Shown here: positions 17,894-26,942 of the stretch, piece after piece
Layout: every line of letters begins with the position of its first letter
Position numbering within the stretch: the stretch's first letter is position 1
Origin: an uncultured Hyphomicrobiales bacterium
GTDB taxonomy: Bacteria; Pseudomonadota; Alphaproteobacteria; Rhizobiales; Beijerinckiaceae
DNA length: 34,756 bases
Assembly (NCBI GenBank): GCA_903931945.1
Contig: CAIZEI010000030.1
Span: forward strand, 1 to 34,756
Reading direction: 5' to 3'
Notes under the pieces: generated by a model
What the model was told of the DNA's origin: nothing
Database searches by the model: none
Seen by the model: the letters and a program-made list of their open reading frames with translations, nothing else
Made by a program: the position numbers and the translations under genes

Positions 17894-18598
17894 ATGTCTG
17901 AAACAGCGCTGTCTACGCCTTCGACCGACAAAAAGGGAAGAATCATTGACGCCTTGATGGAACTTTCGGGCGAGCGCGTATTTGAATCGATATCGATCAC
18001 GGACATTGCAACGCGCGCTGGGGTGAGTTTGGCTGACTTTCGTGATTCGTTCCCCTCAAAGGGCGCTGTTCTAGGCGCTTTTAACCGACGGATTGATCGA
18101 ATTGTTCTTTCGGGCGCAAGCGATACGCTCGACGGCGAACCAGCCAAGGAACGGCTGTTTGAAGTTTTGATGCGGCGCCTTGATGCAATGGCGCCTTTCC
18201 GCTCTGGTATGCAAGGCATCGCGCATTGGGCGCGACGCGAGCCGCTTTCTGCCGCCGCACTCAATCGTGAGTCTCTGAATTCCATGCGTTTCATGCTGGA
18301 GGCGGCCGGGATTGGCGCCGATGGCATGGTTGGCGCCTTGAAATTGCAGGGTCTTGTGATCGCCTTTGCTCGCGTACTCGATGTCTGGTTTACAGACGAG
18401 GAACCGGCATTTCCCGCAACCCTGGCTGCGCTCGACCATGAATTGACACGGGGAGAAGCAATGGTTGGACGGGCGGAAAACCTGCATCGCTTGACTGCGC
18501 CCTTTCGGGCGCTGGCGCAAGCTATGATCGCCGCAGTCTATCCAGACAGGCCGCAGACCTCAGACCATCAAACCGGAGATCCGCCCGCAAGCAAATAG
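17894..18598 (+). CDS. TetR-family transcriptional regulator
   Basis: This 234-residue protein has an N-terminal TetR-type helix-turn-helix: ISITDIATRAGVSLADFRDSF at roughly residues 36-56, preceded by the usual GRIIDALMEL helix. The C-terminal ligand domain is helical and not assignable to a subfamily. AAGGGAG precedes the ATG at 17894. It lies 65 bases after proC on the same strand, with a small GCCGAC-GCCTT-GTCGGC hairpin (17830-17846) in between, and it converges on ubiK. Its target operator and ligand are not evident. Confidence 0.88.
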   Translation: MSETALSTPSTDKKGRIIDALMELSGERVFESISITDIATRAGVSLADFRDSFPSKGAVLGAFNRRIDRIVLSGASDTLDGEPAKERLFEVLMRRLDAMAPFRSGMQGIAHWARREPLSAAALNRESLNSMRFMLEAAGIGADGMVGALKLQGLVIAFARVLDVWFTDEEPAFPATLAALDHELTRGEAMVGRAENLHRLTAPFRALAQAMIAAVYPDRPQTSDHQTGDPPASK

Positions 18599-18623
18599 CA
18601 ACCCGTCCCGCTCACATTGGCGC

Positions 18624-18875
18624 CTATTTCGTAAGTTTTGACTCAAGTTCCGCGATCCGCTTTTCCAAACGTTCATTTTCTTCGCGCGCCAGCGTCGCCA
18701 TGTCGCGCACTGCCTCAAACTCTTCACGGGTGACGACATTCATCTTTGATAGAACCCGCTCAATCTGCGACTTTGCAAGGGTTTCCGCCTCGCGGCGAGC
18801 GCCTTGAGCGACGCCAACCGCATCGCTCATCAGGCGTGAGACATCTTCAAAGATTGGGCTACGAAAAGATGGCAT
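18624..18875 (-). CDS. ubiK: UbiK/BMFP-family ubiquinone biosynthesis accessory factor
   Basis: This 83-residue protein matches the YqiC/UbiK family (BMFP, PF04380), membrane-fusogenic trimeric coiled-coil proteins that assist the ubiquinone biosynthesis complex. The N-terminal part reads SPIFEDVSRLMSDAVGVAQGARREAE in outline, followed by KMNVVTREEFEAVRDMA and a C-terminal heptad-rich coiled coil ending near ELESKLTK. GGAG lies eight bases before the ATG at 18875. The frame is open upstream to 19115, where a second ATG with GGAG begins, so a 163-residue product cannot be excluded, but the extra part does not resemble the family. Confidence 0.9.
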   Translation of the reverse strand: MPSFRSPIFEDVSRLMSDAVGVAQGARREAETLAKSQIERVLSKMNVVTREEFEAVRDMATLAREENERLEKRIAELESKLTK

Positions 18876-19125
18876 GGCGGAACTCCGGGTTGCGGCACTC
18901 ACATGGGGCGTCTCGCTTGACCGCGCAAGTGGCACGCATGAACGTTTGAGTGCGAGCTTTGGAAGCATAGATTGTACCGTGGAAATTGATTTGGAACTGC
19001 TATCTCCACCCCAATAGCTAGCAGGGACATTTCCGTTGCCGCGACGCATTTCGATTCCGGGACCGACACGCCGCGAAAACCCCTTGAGCTTTGCCTTGAA
19101 GCCGTTCGCTCCCATGAGGAGACTC

Positions 19126-20256
19126 CTAGTCGAACAAACCCAAATCAATGCAGTCGCCCATGTGATTGTAGCCGGCATCGCTAGGGTGAAGGTGGTCGCC
19201 ACAATCCCAAACGGGTAGAAGTCTGGAGGGGTTATCGCGGTCTCGTAGCGCCTGTTCGAAATCGATAACTGAATCGAAAGCGGTATTGCCGCGAATCCAT
19301 TCATTGACAACGAGGCGGACTGTTTCCCTGGCCGGCGTCCAGCAGCCAGGTACAAAAATCTCGTTTTCATAGGGCATCAGAGTACCGATAATGGCCTTGA
19401 TTCCCGCAGCTCTTGCTCGCTCTGAGAATTGTTTGAGACCCGCTATCATATCGGACGCATTAGCTTCCTCGGAGGCATTGCCCCGGCGGTTGCGCAGATC
19501 ATTTGTCCCGAGCAGGACGATCAGATGTGTCACGCCCGGTTGCGCAATCACATCGCGATCGAAACGTCGCTGCCCGGAATAGGCGTTGGGATTGTCATGC
19601 AGAATACGATTGCCGCCAATGCCCTGATTCATCACCCCCCCGAATTGGGAACCTTTTGCAGCCACGAGGCGGCGCGCGAGCTGATCGGGCCAACGACAAT
19701 TGGCGTTAGGGGTCGATATGTTGGCGTCGGTCAGACTATCGCCCAGTGTTACAATTCCTCGAGTCGCGGGTGACGATTCGACCTCGATACAAGTCACGAA
19801 AAACCAGGAATCGATTGATCGGGCAATGGGCAAGTCAGTGGCTAAGGCATGATTACCCTTCGTGGAAATGTAATTCGTCTGCCTGGCGCCGCCGTGACCA
19901 GTCGAGGCGTCAACCGTTCCAGGCAAGTAATAGGTGATCGCCACGTCCGCGAGCGCATGCAAATCGAAGTCGACCGGATCGCTCACAACCAAAGCTCCCG
20001 GGGCAATTCTGACGTGTTTCTCGCCCCCGAAAGTCAGCATACGGCGGCTTGAAACATCAATGCGCATCTCGCCCTCGCGCAGGGCGATATTACTATTCGC
20101 AATATGGAGCGGCCCGTCGCCATGCGCGTTTGAAAATCGTACGCGCAATTTTTTGCCCGCGATACTCGTTCTCACGTTCATCCGAAGCGTACAATCGCCG
20201 AACGGCGGTTCGTCCAGCGGTTGCGGTGCAGTCGTCCACGTTCCTGTAAATCGCAT
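19126..20256 (-). CDS. SGNH/GDSL hydrolase with N-terminal beta domain
   Basis: This is a 376-residue esterase of the SGNH superfamily, in outline like the XynE-type GDSL group. The N-terminal 150 residues (GTWTTAPQP then FSNAHGDGPLHIANSNIALR in outline) form the accessory beta domain usual for that group. Block I is LGDSLTDA with Ser174, block II GIGGN (Asn216), block III LLGTNDLR (Asn252) and block V DHLHP (Asp354, His357), so the catalytic set is complete. Relatives are normally secreted, but no signal peptide is visible here. The substrate, perhaps an acetylated sugar or lipid ester, is unknown. It is divergent from trmJ. Confidence 0.88.
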   Translation of the reverse strand: MRFTGTWTTAPQPLDEPPFGDCTLRMNVRTSIAGKKLRVRFSNAHGDGPLHIANSNIALREGEMRIDVSSRRMLTFGGEKHVRIAPGALVVSDPVDFDLHALADVAITYYLPGTVDASTGHGGARQTNYISTKGNHALATDLPIARSIDSWFFVTCIEVESSPATRGIVTLGDSLTDANISTPNANCRWPDQLARRLVAAKGSQFGGVMNQGIGGNRILHDNPNAYSGQRRFDRDVIAQPGVTHLIVLLGTNDLRNRRGNASEEANASDMIAGLKQFSERARAAGIKAIIGTLMPYENEIFVPGCWTPARETVRLVVNEWIRGNTAFDSVIDFEQALRDRDNPSRLLPVWDCGDHLHPSDAGYNHMGDCIDLGLFD

Positions 20257-20364
20257 TGTCAGGTCTCCTCCGTTGCAAGATATCTACAGACAAGACCAAA
20301 CGATGCAAAGCGGGGCTTGCAATCCCCCTGCAAGCCCGTCACAGCTTCCATTTCTGAGGGAACC

Positions 20365-21207
20365 ATGGTTGGCGCAGGCACAGACAGCACAAAGGAAAGC
20401 ATTTCTGGCGGACCTGCCATTGTGCTCGTGCGCCCGCAGCTGGCGGTCAACATTGGCATGTGCGCCCGCGCGATGGTGAATTTCGGGCTCAGCGATCTGC
20501 GGATTGTGGCGCCTCGCGAGGGTTGGCCTCCAGCGGACAAATACCGGGATATAGCCTTCGCTGCGGCTGCTGGCGCCAGCCACCTGCTGGAGGGCGCCAA
20601 AATCCATGAGAATTTGCGAGACGCCGTAGCTGACCTCAATCTCGTTTTTGCGACGACAGCACGCGAACGCGGACAGGGCAAGCGCATCCATCCTCCCTTT
20701 GAAGCCATGAACGAGTTCTTCGAACGGATCACGCGCGGCGAAAGGCTCGGAATCCTATTTGGTCCCGAGCGTACAGGACTTGATAATGATGAGATTAGCT
20801 TTGCGGACGGGATCATCACGTTCCCCGTCAATCCTGCTTATGCTTCACTTAACCTGGCGCAAGCTGTGCTCCTAGTAGGTTATGAATGGATGCGTGCGAG
20901 CAGAGGAGATACGCCGCCGTTCCAACTGGCGAGTTACTCGCCGCCAGCCTCGCGCGAAATGATTCTCTCGTTCTTTGAGTTTCTGGAAGGCGCGCTGGAA
21001 GAAAACGGCTTCTTCCGCCCGGAAGGCAAAGCGCCAGGCATGCGGCGTAATCTGCGCAATATTTTTCATCGTATAGAGCTGACCGAACAGGATGTGCGAA
21101 CCTTGCGCGGAGCGATGGTGCGACTGGTCGAGGGGCCGCGGAACGATGTACAAACGCGCAAACGCATCCGTCAGCCCAGGAAACAAACCGAGACGCCGCC
21201 GAAATAG
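20365..21207 (+). CDS. trmJ: tRNA (cytidine/uridine-2'-O-)-methyltransferase TrmJ
   Basis: This SPOUT-class enzyme 2'-O-methylates position 32 of the tRNA anticodon loop. It has 280 residues: N-terminal PAIVLVRPQLAVNIGMCARAM, then LGILFGPERTGLDNDEI and PAYASLNLAQAVLLVGYE, the knot motifs 2 and 3 of the SpoU family, and a C-terminal helical extension typical of TrmJ. The ATG at 20365 follows TGAGGGA; the open frame to 20221 overlaps the divergent hydrolase gene and is rejected. Confidence 0.95.
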   Translation: MVGAGTDSTKESISGGPAIVLVRPQLAVNIGMCARAMVNFGLSDLRIVAPREGWPPADKYRDIAFAAAAGASHLLEGAKIHENLRDAVADLNLVFATTARERGQGKRIHPPFEAMNEFFERITRGERLGILFGPERTGLDNDEISFADGIITFPVNPAYASLNLAQAVLLVGYEWMRASRGDTPPFQLASYSPPASREMILSFFEFLEGALEENGFFRPEGKAPGMRRNLRNIFHRIELTEQDVRTLRGAMVRLVEGPRNDVQTRKRIRQPRKQTETPPK

Positions 21208-21278
21208 GTCAGCGCCAGGGAAAATGCCGTCGAGTGGAATTTCTGCTATTCTACCTCCAAATAATTGGAGGGCGTTCG

Positions 21279-22253
21279 ATGAAGGCGATTTCACTAATTA
21301 CCGGATTTTGCTTTAGCGTGTTCATATTCCTGACGCCGCCGCTCACATTGGCGCAAGAATACCCCGTTCGTCCTGTAAAGATCATCGTCAATTTTGGCGC
21401 GGGGGGCTCCGCCGACACATTGGCGCGTTTGGTCGGGCAGGAGTTGCAGAATCGGCTCGGGCAAAGTTTTATCGTCGAAAACAAAACCGGCGCGGGCGGA
21501 AATATAGGCGCCGATTTCGTCGCCCATGCCCCGCCCGATGGATACACATTGCTGGTGACGCCGAATTCTTTTGCGCTGGCGCCAGCATTTTACACCAGAC
21601 TGAGTTTCGATCCCGAGAAAGACTTTGCGCCTGTCACGCTGTTCGGACTCATCCCGGACGTGCTCGTTGTGCATCCGTCGATGCCGGTAACGACAGTTTC
21701 AGAGTTCGTTGCGTTGGTAAAAACACAACCCGGGCAAATTTCCTACGCGTCGGCGGGCTATGGCAGCGGCAATCATCTGCGCATGGAGTTTTTCAAGTCC
21801 CTGGCGGGGATTGACCTTGTGCATGTGCCGTTTCGCGCTAATCCGATTGCTGAAATCGATGTCATCGCCGGGCGCGTACCGGCCATGTTCGATCTGCAAT
21901 TGACTGCATTGCCGCACATCCGCGACGGGCAGTTGCGCGCACTGGCGACCACGAGTGGCAAGCGGTCGCCATTGCTACCCGACGTGCCGACTGTCAGTGA
22001 ATCCGGATTTCCGGAACTTGTCTCCGGCTTTTGGTTTGCTGCCTATGCGCCAAAAGGAACGCAACCGGTGATTGTTCAAAAGCTCAACGCGGAAATCACC
22101 GCAATTCTCAAGACGCCCGAAATTGCGGCGAAACTTGCGGCCCTTGGCGTCGAGGTGACGCCGGAAGGACCGGACGAGCTTGGCAAATTGACGCACGAGG
22201 AACTTGTCAAGTGGGGGCCCGTTGTTGTCAAAGCGGGGATCAAAGCGGAATGA
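21279..22253 (+). CDS. Bug/TctC-type tripartite tricarboxylate transporter binding protein
   Basis: This is a periplasmic solute-binding protein of the Bug (TctC) family, 324 residues. A signal peptide occupies about residues 1-26 (ending near PPLTLAQ), followed by the diagnostic YPVRPVKIIVNFGAGGSADTL-like start and GAGGNIGADFVAHAPPDGYTLL in outline. Family members bind carboxylates such as citrate, malate, nicotinate or aromatic acids. No TctA or TctB membrane genes are in the window; orphan Bug proteins are common. GGAGGGC precedes the ATG at 21279, so this start is preferred to the upstream ATG at 21234. Confidence 0.93.
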   Translation: MKAISLITGFCFSVFIFLTPPLTLAQEYPVRPVKIIVNFGAGGSADTLARLVGQELQNRLGQSFIVENKTGAGGNIGADFVAHAPPDGYTLLVTPNSFALAPAFYTRLSFDPEKDFAPVTLFGLIPDVLVVHPSMPVTTVSEFVALVKTQPGQISYASAGYGSGNHLRMEFFKSLAGIDLVHVPFRANPIAEIDVIAGRVPAMFDLQLTALPHIRDGQLRALATTSGKRSPLLPDVPTVSESGFPELVSGFWFAAYAPKGTQPVIVQKLNAEITAILKTPEIAAKLAALGVEVTPEGPDELGKLTHEELVKWGPVVVKAGIKAE

Positions 22254-22443
22254 AGAACCTGGCGGTTTTTCATTGCGTCAGCCTCGTTTCGCGAAATCAT
22301 AAGAGTGTCCTGAACGCTTCAGCGATCGGGAAATCTCTTCAAGCATAGCCAACTCTGAGCCTGCCATGCTTGTTTGCGAATATCCGGACCGCCGCCGGTT
22401 CACGCGACAAGGCTTCCAACGCCTGGGATCAAAACGGTTAAAA

Positions 22444-22520
22444 TGGCAGGGGCTGAGGGATTCGAACTCTCGACCTGTGGTTTTGGAGACCACCGCTCTA
22501 ACCAGCTGAGCTAAGCCCCT
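22444..22520 (-). tRNA. trnW: tRNA-Trp (anticodon CCA)
   Basis: On the minus strand the 77 bases fold as a standard cloverleaf: acceptor AGGGGCT paired with AGCCCCT, D-arm GCTC/GAGC, anticodon stem GTGGT/ACCAC with loop CTCCAAA giving anticodon CCA, T-arm GAGAG/CTC with TTCGAAT, discriminator G and an encoded CCA end. In many alphaproteobacteria tRNA-Trp stands just before secE-nusG; here neither gene follows, and creA lies upstream instead. Confidence 0.96.
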
Positions 22521-22554
22521 GCAAAGGCAATCAGATGAACCTGACCTCGCTTCA

Positions 22555-22580
22555 TTGCCAAAAGTTTGTCGGTTTGGCAA
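22555..22580. repeat. Inverted repeat between creA and tRNA-Trp
   Basis: TTGCCAAA (22555-22562) and TTTGGCAA (22573-22580) form a perfect 8-bp inverted repeat with a 10-base spacer in the 98-base gap between creA and tRNA-Trp. It has a T-run on the wrong side for a creA terminator, so a regulatory site or RNA-processing element is possible; no function is established. Confidence 0.4.
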
Positions 22581-22618
22581 GAAAAACCCGTCGCTGCCGT
22601 TAATTCTTAGCGGCCAAG

Positions 22619-23140
22619 CTATTCTTTCAGCCAATCGCCACATTTTGGCGCGTCGTTCTGCCCGCCCCAAGGCATGACCGGCACAGTCGAGGTAGAGTTC
22701 TTCGGCGAGCCGTCAATCAGCTTATCTGAGTAAGCCATATAAACGAGTGTGTTGCGCTTGGCATCGCAGCCCCGCACAATCTGCATCCGCTTGAAGATGA
22801 GCGAGCGGCGTTCGCGAAACACCACATCGCCCTGAGCGAATTTGTTCTTGAATTTAATTGCCGCGTACTGCCGACATGCGAGCGAAACGTCGGAGGTTTG
22901 TTCCGCCACCCCGAATGCGCCTGCAAGGCCACCCTTTTCGGGCACGGTGTAGTCGCAGGCAACGCCTTCAACATCAGGATCGTCAATCGCATATGTTGCG
23001 AGTTTGTCATTCGGCGTCAGCAAATTGAACACTGTTGATTTGCGAAAAATAAGTTCGGGCTCGCCATCTGCGGCTTGTGCGGCGAACGACCCAAAAACCG
23101 ACAAAAAAGCGAAACAGAAAGCGGTCAAAGCGCTGGGCAT
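22619..23140 (-). CDS. creA: CreA-family periplasmic protein
   Basis: This 173-residue secreted protein belongs to the CreA family (PF05981), whose function is unknown. The signal peptide runs to about residue 25 (GSFAAQA-A). The mature protein shows family segments STVFNLLTPNDKL, VEGVACDYTVPEKGG, ASRQYAAI-like SLACRQYAAIKF, and a C-terminal IVRGCDAKRNTLVYMAYSDKL, with several cysteines that may pair in the periplasm. GGAGA lies before the ATG at 23140; the longer open frame to 23263 has no signal peptide and is rejected. It is divergent from the DUF2865 gene. Confidence 0.92.
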   Translation of the reverse strand: MPSALTAFCFAFLSVFGSFAAQAADGEPELIFRKSTVFNLLTPNDKLATYAIDDPDVEGVACDYTVPEKGGLAGAFGVAEQTSDVSLACRQYAAIKFKNKFAQGDVVFRERRSLIFKRMQIVRGCDAKRNTLVYMAYSDKLIDGSPKNSTSTVPVMPWGGQNDAPKCGDWLKE

Positions 23141-23363
23141 GGCGGGTCTCCAAAGCGGGCAATTTTCCCGCTGCCGGGATATGGGGTATCCCGGGGCTGC
23201 GCACAATGGAGCGCCTTGATCCTGCCATGGAACTCGTCGAGAGAATGATTTAATGAATTTCAATCAAGCTGCATGTGTTCGGTCTGACATTGGGAGGCCT
23301 TCATGCAATGCGCTGACAGTCGTTCTGAGCCGCAGCGGGTTGCAGCGCAATTTTGAGGCTGGT

Positions 23364-24485
23364 ATGCGGGTCATGGTCACGGTCATTTCACGCTCTGTCC
23401 ACGCCGTTCTCAGCCTCTCGGCGGCGGTAGCGGCGCTGACCGCTCTCGCGGGGCACGCGCTGTCCCAAACCTACGATTGCGACCGGCTGCGCAGCCAGAT
23501 TGAAACCATCCGGGCGGGAAATTCAAAAGCGGCCGCGCAATACGCCGCCGCCGCGCAAAAACAACGTGCAGATATCGAACGGACCTCCGCCTACGCGCAT
23601 TCGATTGGTTGTGACAACAGGCAATTTCTGATTTTCGGCAGTCCGCCGCCACCACAATGCGGTGGCATTGAAGCACAGATCAGCAGAATGCGCGCACAAT
23701 TTCAGGCTCTCCAGGCGCGCGCTCAGGCGGCAGACGGCGGCGCAAATCGGGAAGCCTTGCAGACCCGTTACGATACCGCATGCCGGGGGCGCGGCGGCCC
23801 GTTTGATGCGCTCTTCGGAGAGCGGCAACAAGTCCCGATCGGAGATTTCAGCGATGCTGACAGAATGCCTTTTGAATCGCTGGATCCCGATAAGCCACGC
23901 AATGGATCGCTGGCGGTGTGTGTGCGGACCTGCGATGGCGGTTACTTCCCAGTGAGTTATTCCGCGCGACCATCCCGCTATTTTGAACTGGGCGAGTTGT
24001 GCAGAGCGCAATGTCCTGGCGCGGAGGCGGCGCTTTACACAATGCCTGCGTCTGGCGACATCGACCAGGCGGTCTCAACGGATGGGGAACCATATTCCGA
24101 TCTGCCAAATGCGGACAAGTTTCGCAAAAACTTCAACGCAAAGTGCTCCTGCAAGCCGGCAAACAAATCTTGGGTTGATGCGCTGGCGCAGGCCGAGGCG
24201 ATGCTCGACAGTAGACCCAACACGGATATTTTTGTCACCGCCGAGAAAGCTGATGAATTGTCTCGCCCGCGTACTCAGTCGCTCTCGCCGGACAAAATCC
24301 GGGCGCTCCTGCGCGGCGCCGCGCTACCTGACGGTAAAGACAAAGGGCGAAAGTCGGCTGATCATGGGCCAGCAGCGGCGCCCACAGCTTCGGCGCCGGA
24401 TCGCATTGAAAGCCCTGATCCAATCGCAAAAGCGCCCACTGGCATGGATGGCCGGACGATCAGGATAGTCGGGCCAAAACTTTAG
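23364..24485 (+). CDS. DUF2865-domain exported protein
   Basis: This 373-residue protein fits the DUF2865 family, found mainly in Hyphomicrobiales and without known function. A signal peptide spans about residues 1-35 (ending near GHALSQ). Next come a coiled-coil, alanine-rich region with paired cysteines (CDRLRSQIE and IGCDNRQF), then a conserved cysteine-rich core, [16 protein letters not shown], with [11 protein letters not shown] and KCSCKP, and a proline/alanine-rich tail. The core looks like a small disulphide-bonded cell-wall-associated domain. GAGG precedes the ATG at 23364. The last 26 bases overlap the 3' end of gltX, which is read in the opposite direction. Confidence 0.88.
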   Translation: MRVMVTVISRSVHAVLSLSAAVAALTALAGHALSQTYDCDRLRSQIETIRAGNSKAAAQYAAAAQKQRADIERTSAYAHSIGCDNRQFLIFGSPPPPQCGGIEAQISRMRAQFQALQARAQAADGGANREALQTRYDTACRGRGGPFDALFGERQQVPIGDFSDADRMPFESLDPDKPRNGSLAVCVRTCDGGYFPVSYSARPSRYFELGELCRAQCPGAEAALYTMPASGDIDQAVSTDGEPYSDLPNADKFRKNFNAKCSCKPANKSWVDALAQAEAMLDSRPNTDIFVTAEKADELSRPRTQSLSPDKIRALLRGAALPDGKDKGRKSADHGPAAAPTASAPDRIESPDPIAKAPTGMDGRTIRIVGPKL

Positions 24486-25800
24486 CCCTTCCAATCAGAG
24501 GTAGCAACGCCGCCATCTCGGGCCCTTTATCGCGGCCAGTGAGCGCTAGACGCAGAGGATGAAACAAGTCTTTGCCCTTCCGTCCTGTGGCGTCGCGTAT
24601 CGTAGTAGTCCAAAGGCTAAAAGTCTTTGCATCCCATGGTTCCGCTGGCAAAGCAGCGCGCGCCTGCGCGAAAAATACCGGATCAGCGGTTGACGTCTCG
24701 ATATCGCCGTTAACCACCTGCAGCCAATTTGCCGCATCCGAAAATTCTAAGAGATTGCCACGCACAGCCAGCCAGAAAGCTTCCATCCTTGAACCAGATG
24801 CGCCAAGCGACACAAGCCGTTCACGGGCAGCCTCAAACTCCATGCCATGGAGAGTTTTAGCACTGAGACCCGTCAAATCATGGGCGTCAAACCGCGCCGC
24901 CTGACGTGAGGTGTGGGCAAGGTCAAACAGACTCATCAATTCCTGGAGCGATTGCACGGGTCGTACGCTCGCCGACGAGCCCGTCAAAACTGCAAGAGCG
25001 CAGACCGCCAAGGATTCGACGCCCATTTCCCGGAGCGAACCAATGGACAACGCACCGCTGCGTTTCGACAGGCCTTCGCCTGACGCGGTGGTGAGAAGAT
25101 TGTGATGGCCGAAGCGGGGTGCGGCGCCTGGTCCTGCCAACGCTTCAAATAATTCGATCTGCACAGCTGTATTCGTCACATGATCTTCCCCGCGAATGAT
25201 ATGCGTGACGCCAAGGTCAACATCATCGACCACTGACGGCAGCGTATAAAGCCAGGTGCCATTTTCACGAATCAGCACGGGGTCTGAAAGTGACGCTGTG
25301 TCTATATGACTAAGTCCGCGCACCATATCGTCCCAACGCACAATGCGTGGCACGAGCTGGAAGCGCCAATGAGGTCGGCGGCCTTGTGCTTCGAGAGCCA
25401 TCCGGTCGGCTGCACTTAAAGCCAGAGCTGCTCGATCATAAACCGGTGGCAGTCCACGTGCAATTTGGCGTTTCCGGCGTCGATCAAGCTCTTCCGCCGT
25501 CTCGTAACAGGGGTAGAGGCGGCCAAGGCTTTTCAGCTTTTCAGCTGCAGCCGCGTAAAGTGTAAATCTTTCAGATTGGCGGACAACAAGATCGGGAGCG
25601 ATTCCAAGCCAAGCCAGATCGATTTTGATTGAATCAACATATTCAGCACGCGAACGCTCGACATCGGTGTCATCGAAGCGCAGGATAAAACGACCGTCGT
25701 TTTGACGCGCGTAAAGATAGTTGAATAACGCAGGACGGGCATTGCCAATATGTATATGGCCAGTGGGTGAAGGCGCAAAGCGAACGACAGTTGCGGGCAT
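24460..25800 (-). CDS. gltX: Glutamate--tRNA ligase (GluRS2-type)
   Basis: This class I aminoacyl-tRNA synthetase charges glutamate, and in alphaproteobacteria one of two GluRS copies often misacylates tRNA-Gln for later amidation. It has 446 residues; the HIGH motif is HIGN ([10 protein letters not shown] near residues 11-20) and the KMSKS motif is GLSKRSG, both being variants seen in alphaproteobacterial GluRS. The C-terminal anticodon domain is of normal length. The gene follows parB by 185 bases on the same strand, and its end overlaps the DUF2865 gene. Confidence 0.95.
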   Translation of the reverse strand: MPATVVRFAPSPTGHIHIGNARPALFNYLYARQNDGRFILRFDDTDVERSRAEYVDSIKIDLAWLGIAPDLVVRQSERFTLYAAAAEKLKSLGRLYPCYETAEELDRRRKRQIARGLPPVYDRAALALSAADRMALEAQGRRPHWRFQLVPRIVRWDDMVRGLSHIDTASLSDPVLIRENGTWLYTLPSVVDDVDLGVTHIIRGEDHVTNTAVQIELFEALAGPGAAPRFGHHNLLTTASGEGLSKRSGALSIGSLREMGVESLAVCALAVLTGSSASVRPVQSLQELMSLFDLAHTSRQAARFDAHDLTGLSAKTLHGMEFEAARERLVSLGASGSRMEAFWLAVRGNLLEFSDAANWLQVVNGDIETSTADPVFFAQARAALPAEPWDAKTFSLWTTTIRDATGRKGKDLFHPLRLALTGRDKGPEMAALLPLIGRAKVLARLS

Positions 25801-25928
25801 GATTCAATTAACCTGTGGTCGGCGATCGCCAAACTGGATCACCCTCTTGAACGAAATGCTGGTGAATGTTGATCTGGTCAAGCTTGAACGACGCGCCCAG
25901 GTTGCTCGACGCCTCACGCGGTGACATT

Positions 25929-25948
25929 GTATCTCTGGGTATCTCTGG
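25929..25948. repeat. Tandem 10-bp duplication between parB and gltX
   Basis: GTATCTCTGG occurs twice in direct succession (25929-25938 and 25939-25948) in the otherwise featureless 185-base gap between parB and gltX. It is probably a replication-slippage duplication; no role is suggested. Confidence 0.5.
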
Positions 25949-25985
25949 CCCGCGAATGTACGAAAGGCATCGCAAACACAAGAAA

Positions 25986-26915
25986 TCAAGCACCGCGATG
26001 CCGTTCGACAAAATTCAGGCCTGGCTCCAAGCGGCTATCGCTGCCGCTCAGTAGAGTACAAATGCCATCTAATTGATCGATACTTGAGTATTTAATGTTC
26101 AGAACGCCAGAATTTCCGTTGTGCCGAATGCTTATTTTGATCCCGAGTGCATTCGAAAGCTTATTTTCAATTTCAACAATGTTCGGATCTCTTGACTTCT
26201 CGCATTTTTCGTCGACGTTTGAAGACTTCGGCGCTTGATTGCTAATCGAGGCCCGCGCAAGGCTCTCAACGTCCCGTACATTGAGAGATTCAGACAATAT
26301 TTTTCGAGCGACCGCTTCGGGGTCTGGAAATCCCAGGAGGGCACGGCCATGGCCTGCAGTAAGCGCACCGGATTGGACCATTTCCTTCACGGAATCTGGC
26401 AAGGATAACAGACGCAGCGTATTCGCAACGTGACTTCGACTTTTCCCGATTATTTTACTTAGATCAAGTTGCGTATAATTGTACTCATTAATGAGCTGTT
26501 CGTAACCGCGTGCTTCATCAATCTGATTCAGGTCAGTCCGCTGGACATTTTCGATAATTGCGAGTTCAAGCGACTCCTGGTCAGTCGCTACGACAATGAT
26601 AACCGGCACTTCAAAAAGCCCGGCTTTTTGTGCAGCACGCCAACGACGTTCGCCGGCGATAATCTCAAAACGGTCTGGCGCTGTAGGCAACGAACGCACG
26701 AGCAAGGGTTGAATAATTCCCTTTTCCCTTATCGAAGATGTCAGCTCTTCCAGCTCGACATCATCAAAGAACTTTCGCGGATTTTGAGCGTTCGGCGTAA
26801 CAAATTCAATCGGAACGCGTTGCGGGTTTCGATCGGATTTTTTAGGATCCAGAGCGGATTCGCCCAGCAATGCGGCTAAGCCTCTACCCAAGCGGGGCCG
26901 ATGTTCTTCTGCCAT
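25986..26915 (-). CDS. parB: Chromosome partitioning protein ParB
   Basis: ParB is the CTPase clamp that loads at parS and spreads to organise the origin region. It has 309 residues: N-terminal RLGRGLAALLGE that contacts ParA, CTP-binding motifs including GERRWRA at 88-94 and ENVQRTDLN, a central helix-turn-helix (YTQLDLSKIIGKSRSHVANTL in outline), TAGHGRALLG, and a C-terminal dimerisation domain. Sequence and length are normal. It follows parA by 27 bases. Two parS-like sites lie within 6 kb. Confidence 0.97.
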   Translation of the reverse strand: MAEEHRPRLGRGLAALLGESALDPKKSDRNPQRVPIEFVTPNAQNPRKFFDDVELEELTSSIREKGIIQPLLVRSLPTAPDRFEIIAGERRWRAAQKAGLFEVPVIIVVATDQESLELAIIENVQRTDLNQIDEARGYEQLINEYNYTQLDLSKIIGKSRSHVANTLRLLSLPDSVKEMVQSGALTAGHGRALLGFPDPEAVARKILSESLNVRDVESLARASISNQAPKSSNVDEKCEKSRDPNIVEIENKLSNALGIKISIRHNGNSGVLNIKYSSIDQLDGICTLLSGSDSRLEPGLNFVERHRGA

Positions 26916-26942
26916 TGGTGTTTCACCTGCCTGATGCGTACT

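Noticed and set aside
25801-25985. The gap between parB and gltX as a hidden gene or oriC
   Set aside because: Short open frames here show no conserved sequence or ribosome site, and there are no DnaA boxes; only a tandem 10-bp duplication was found.
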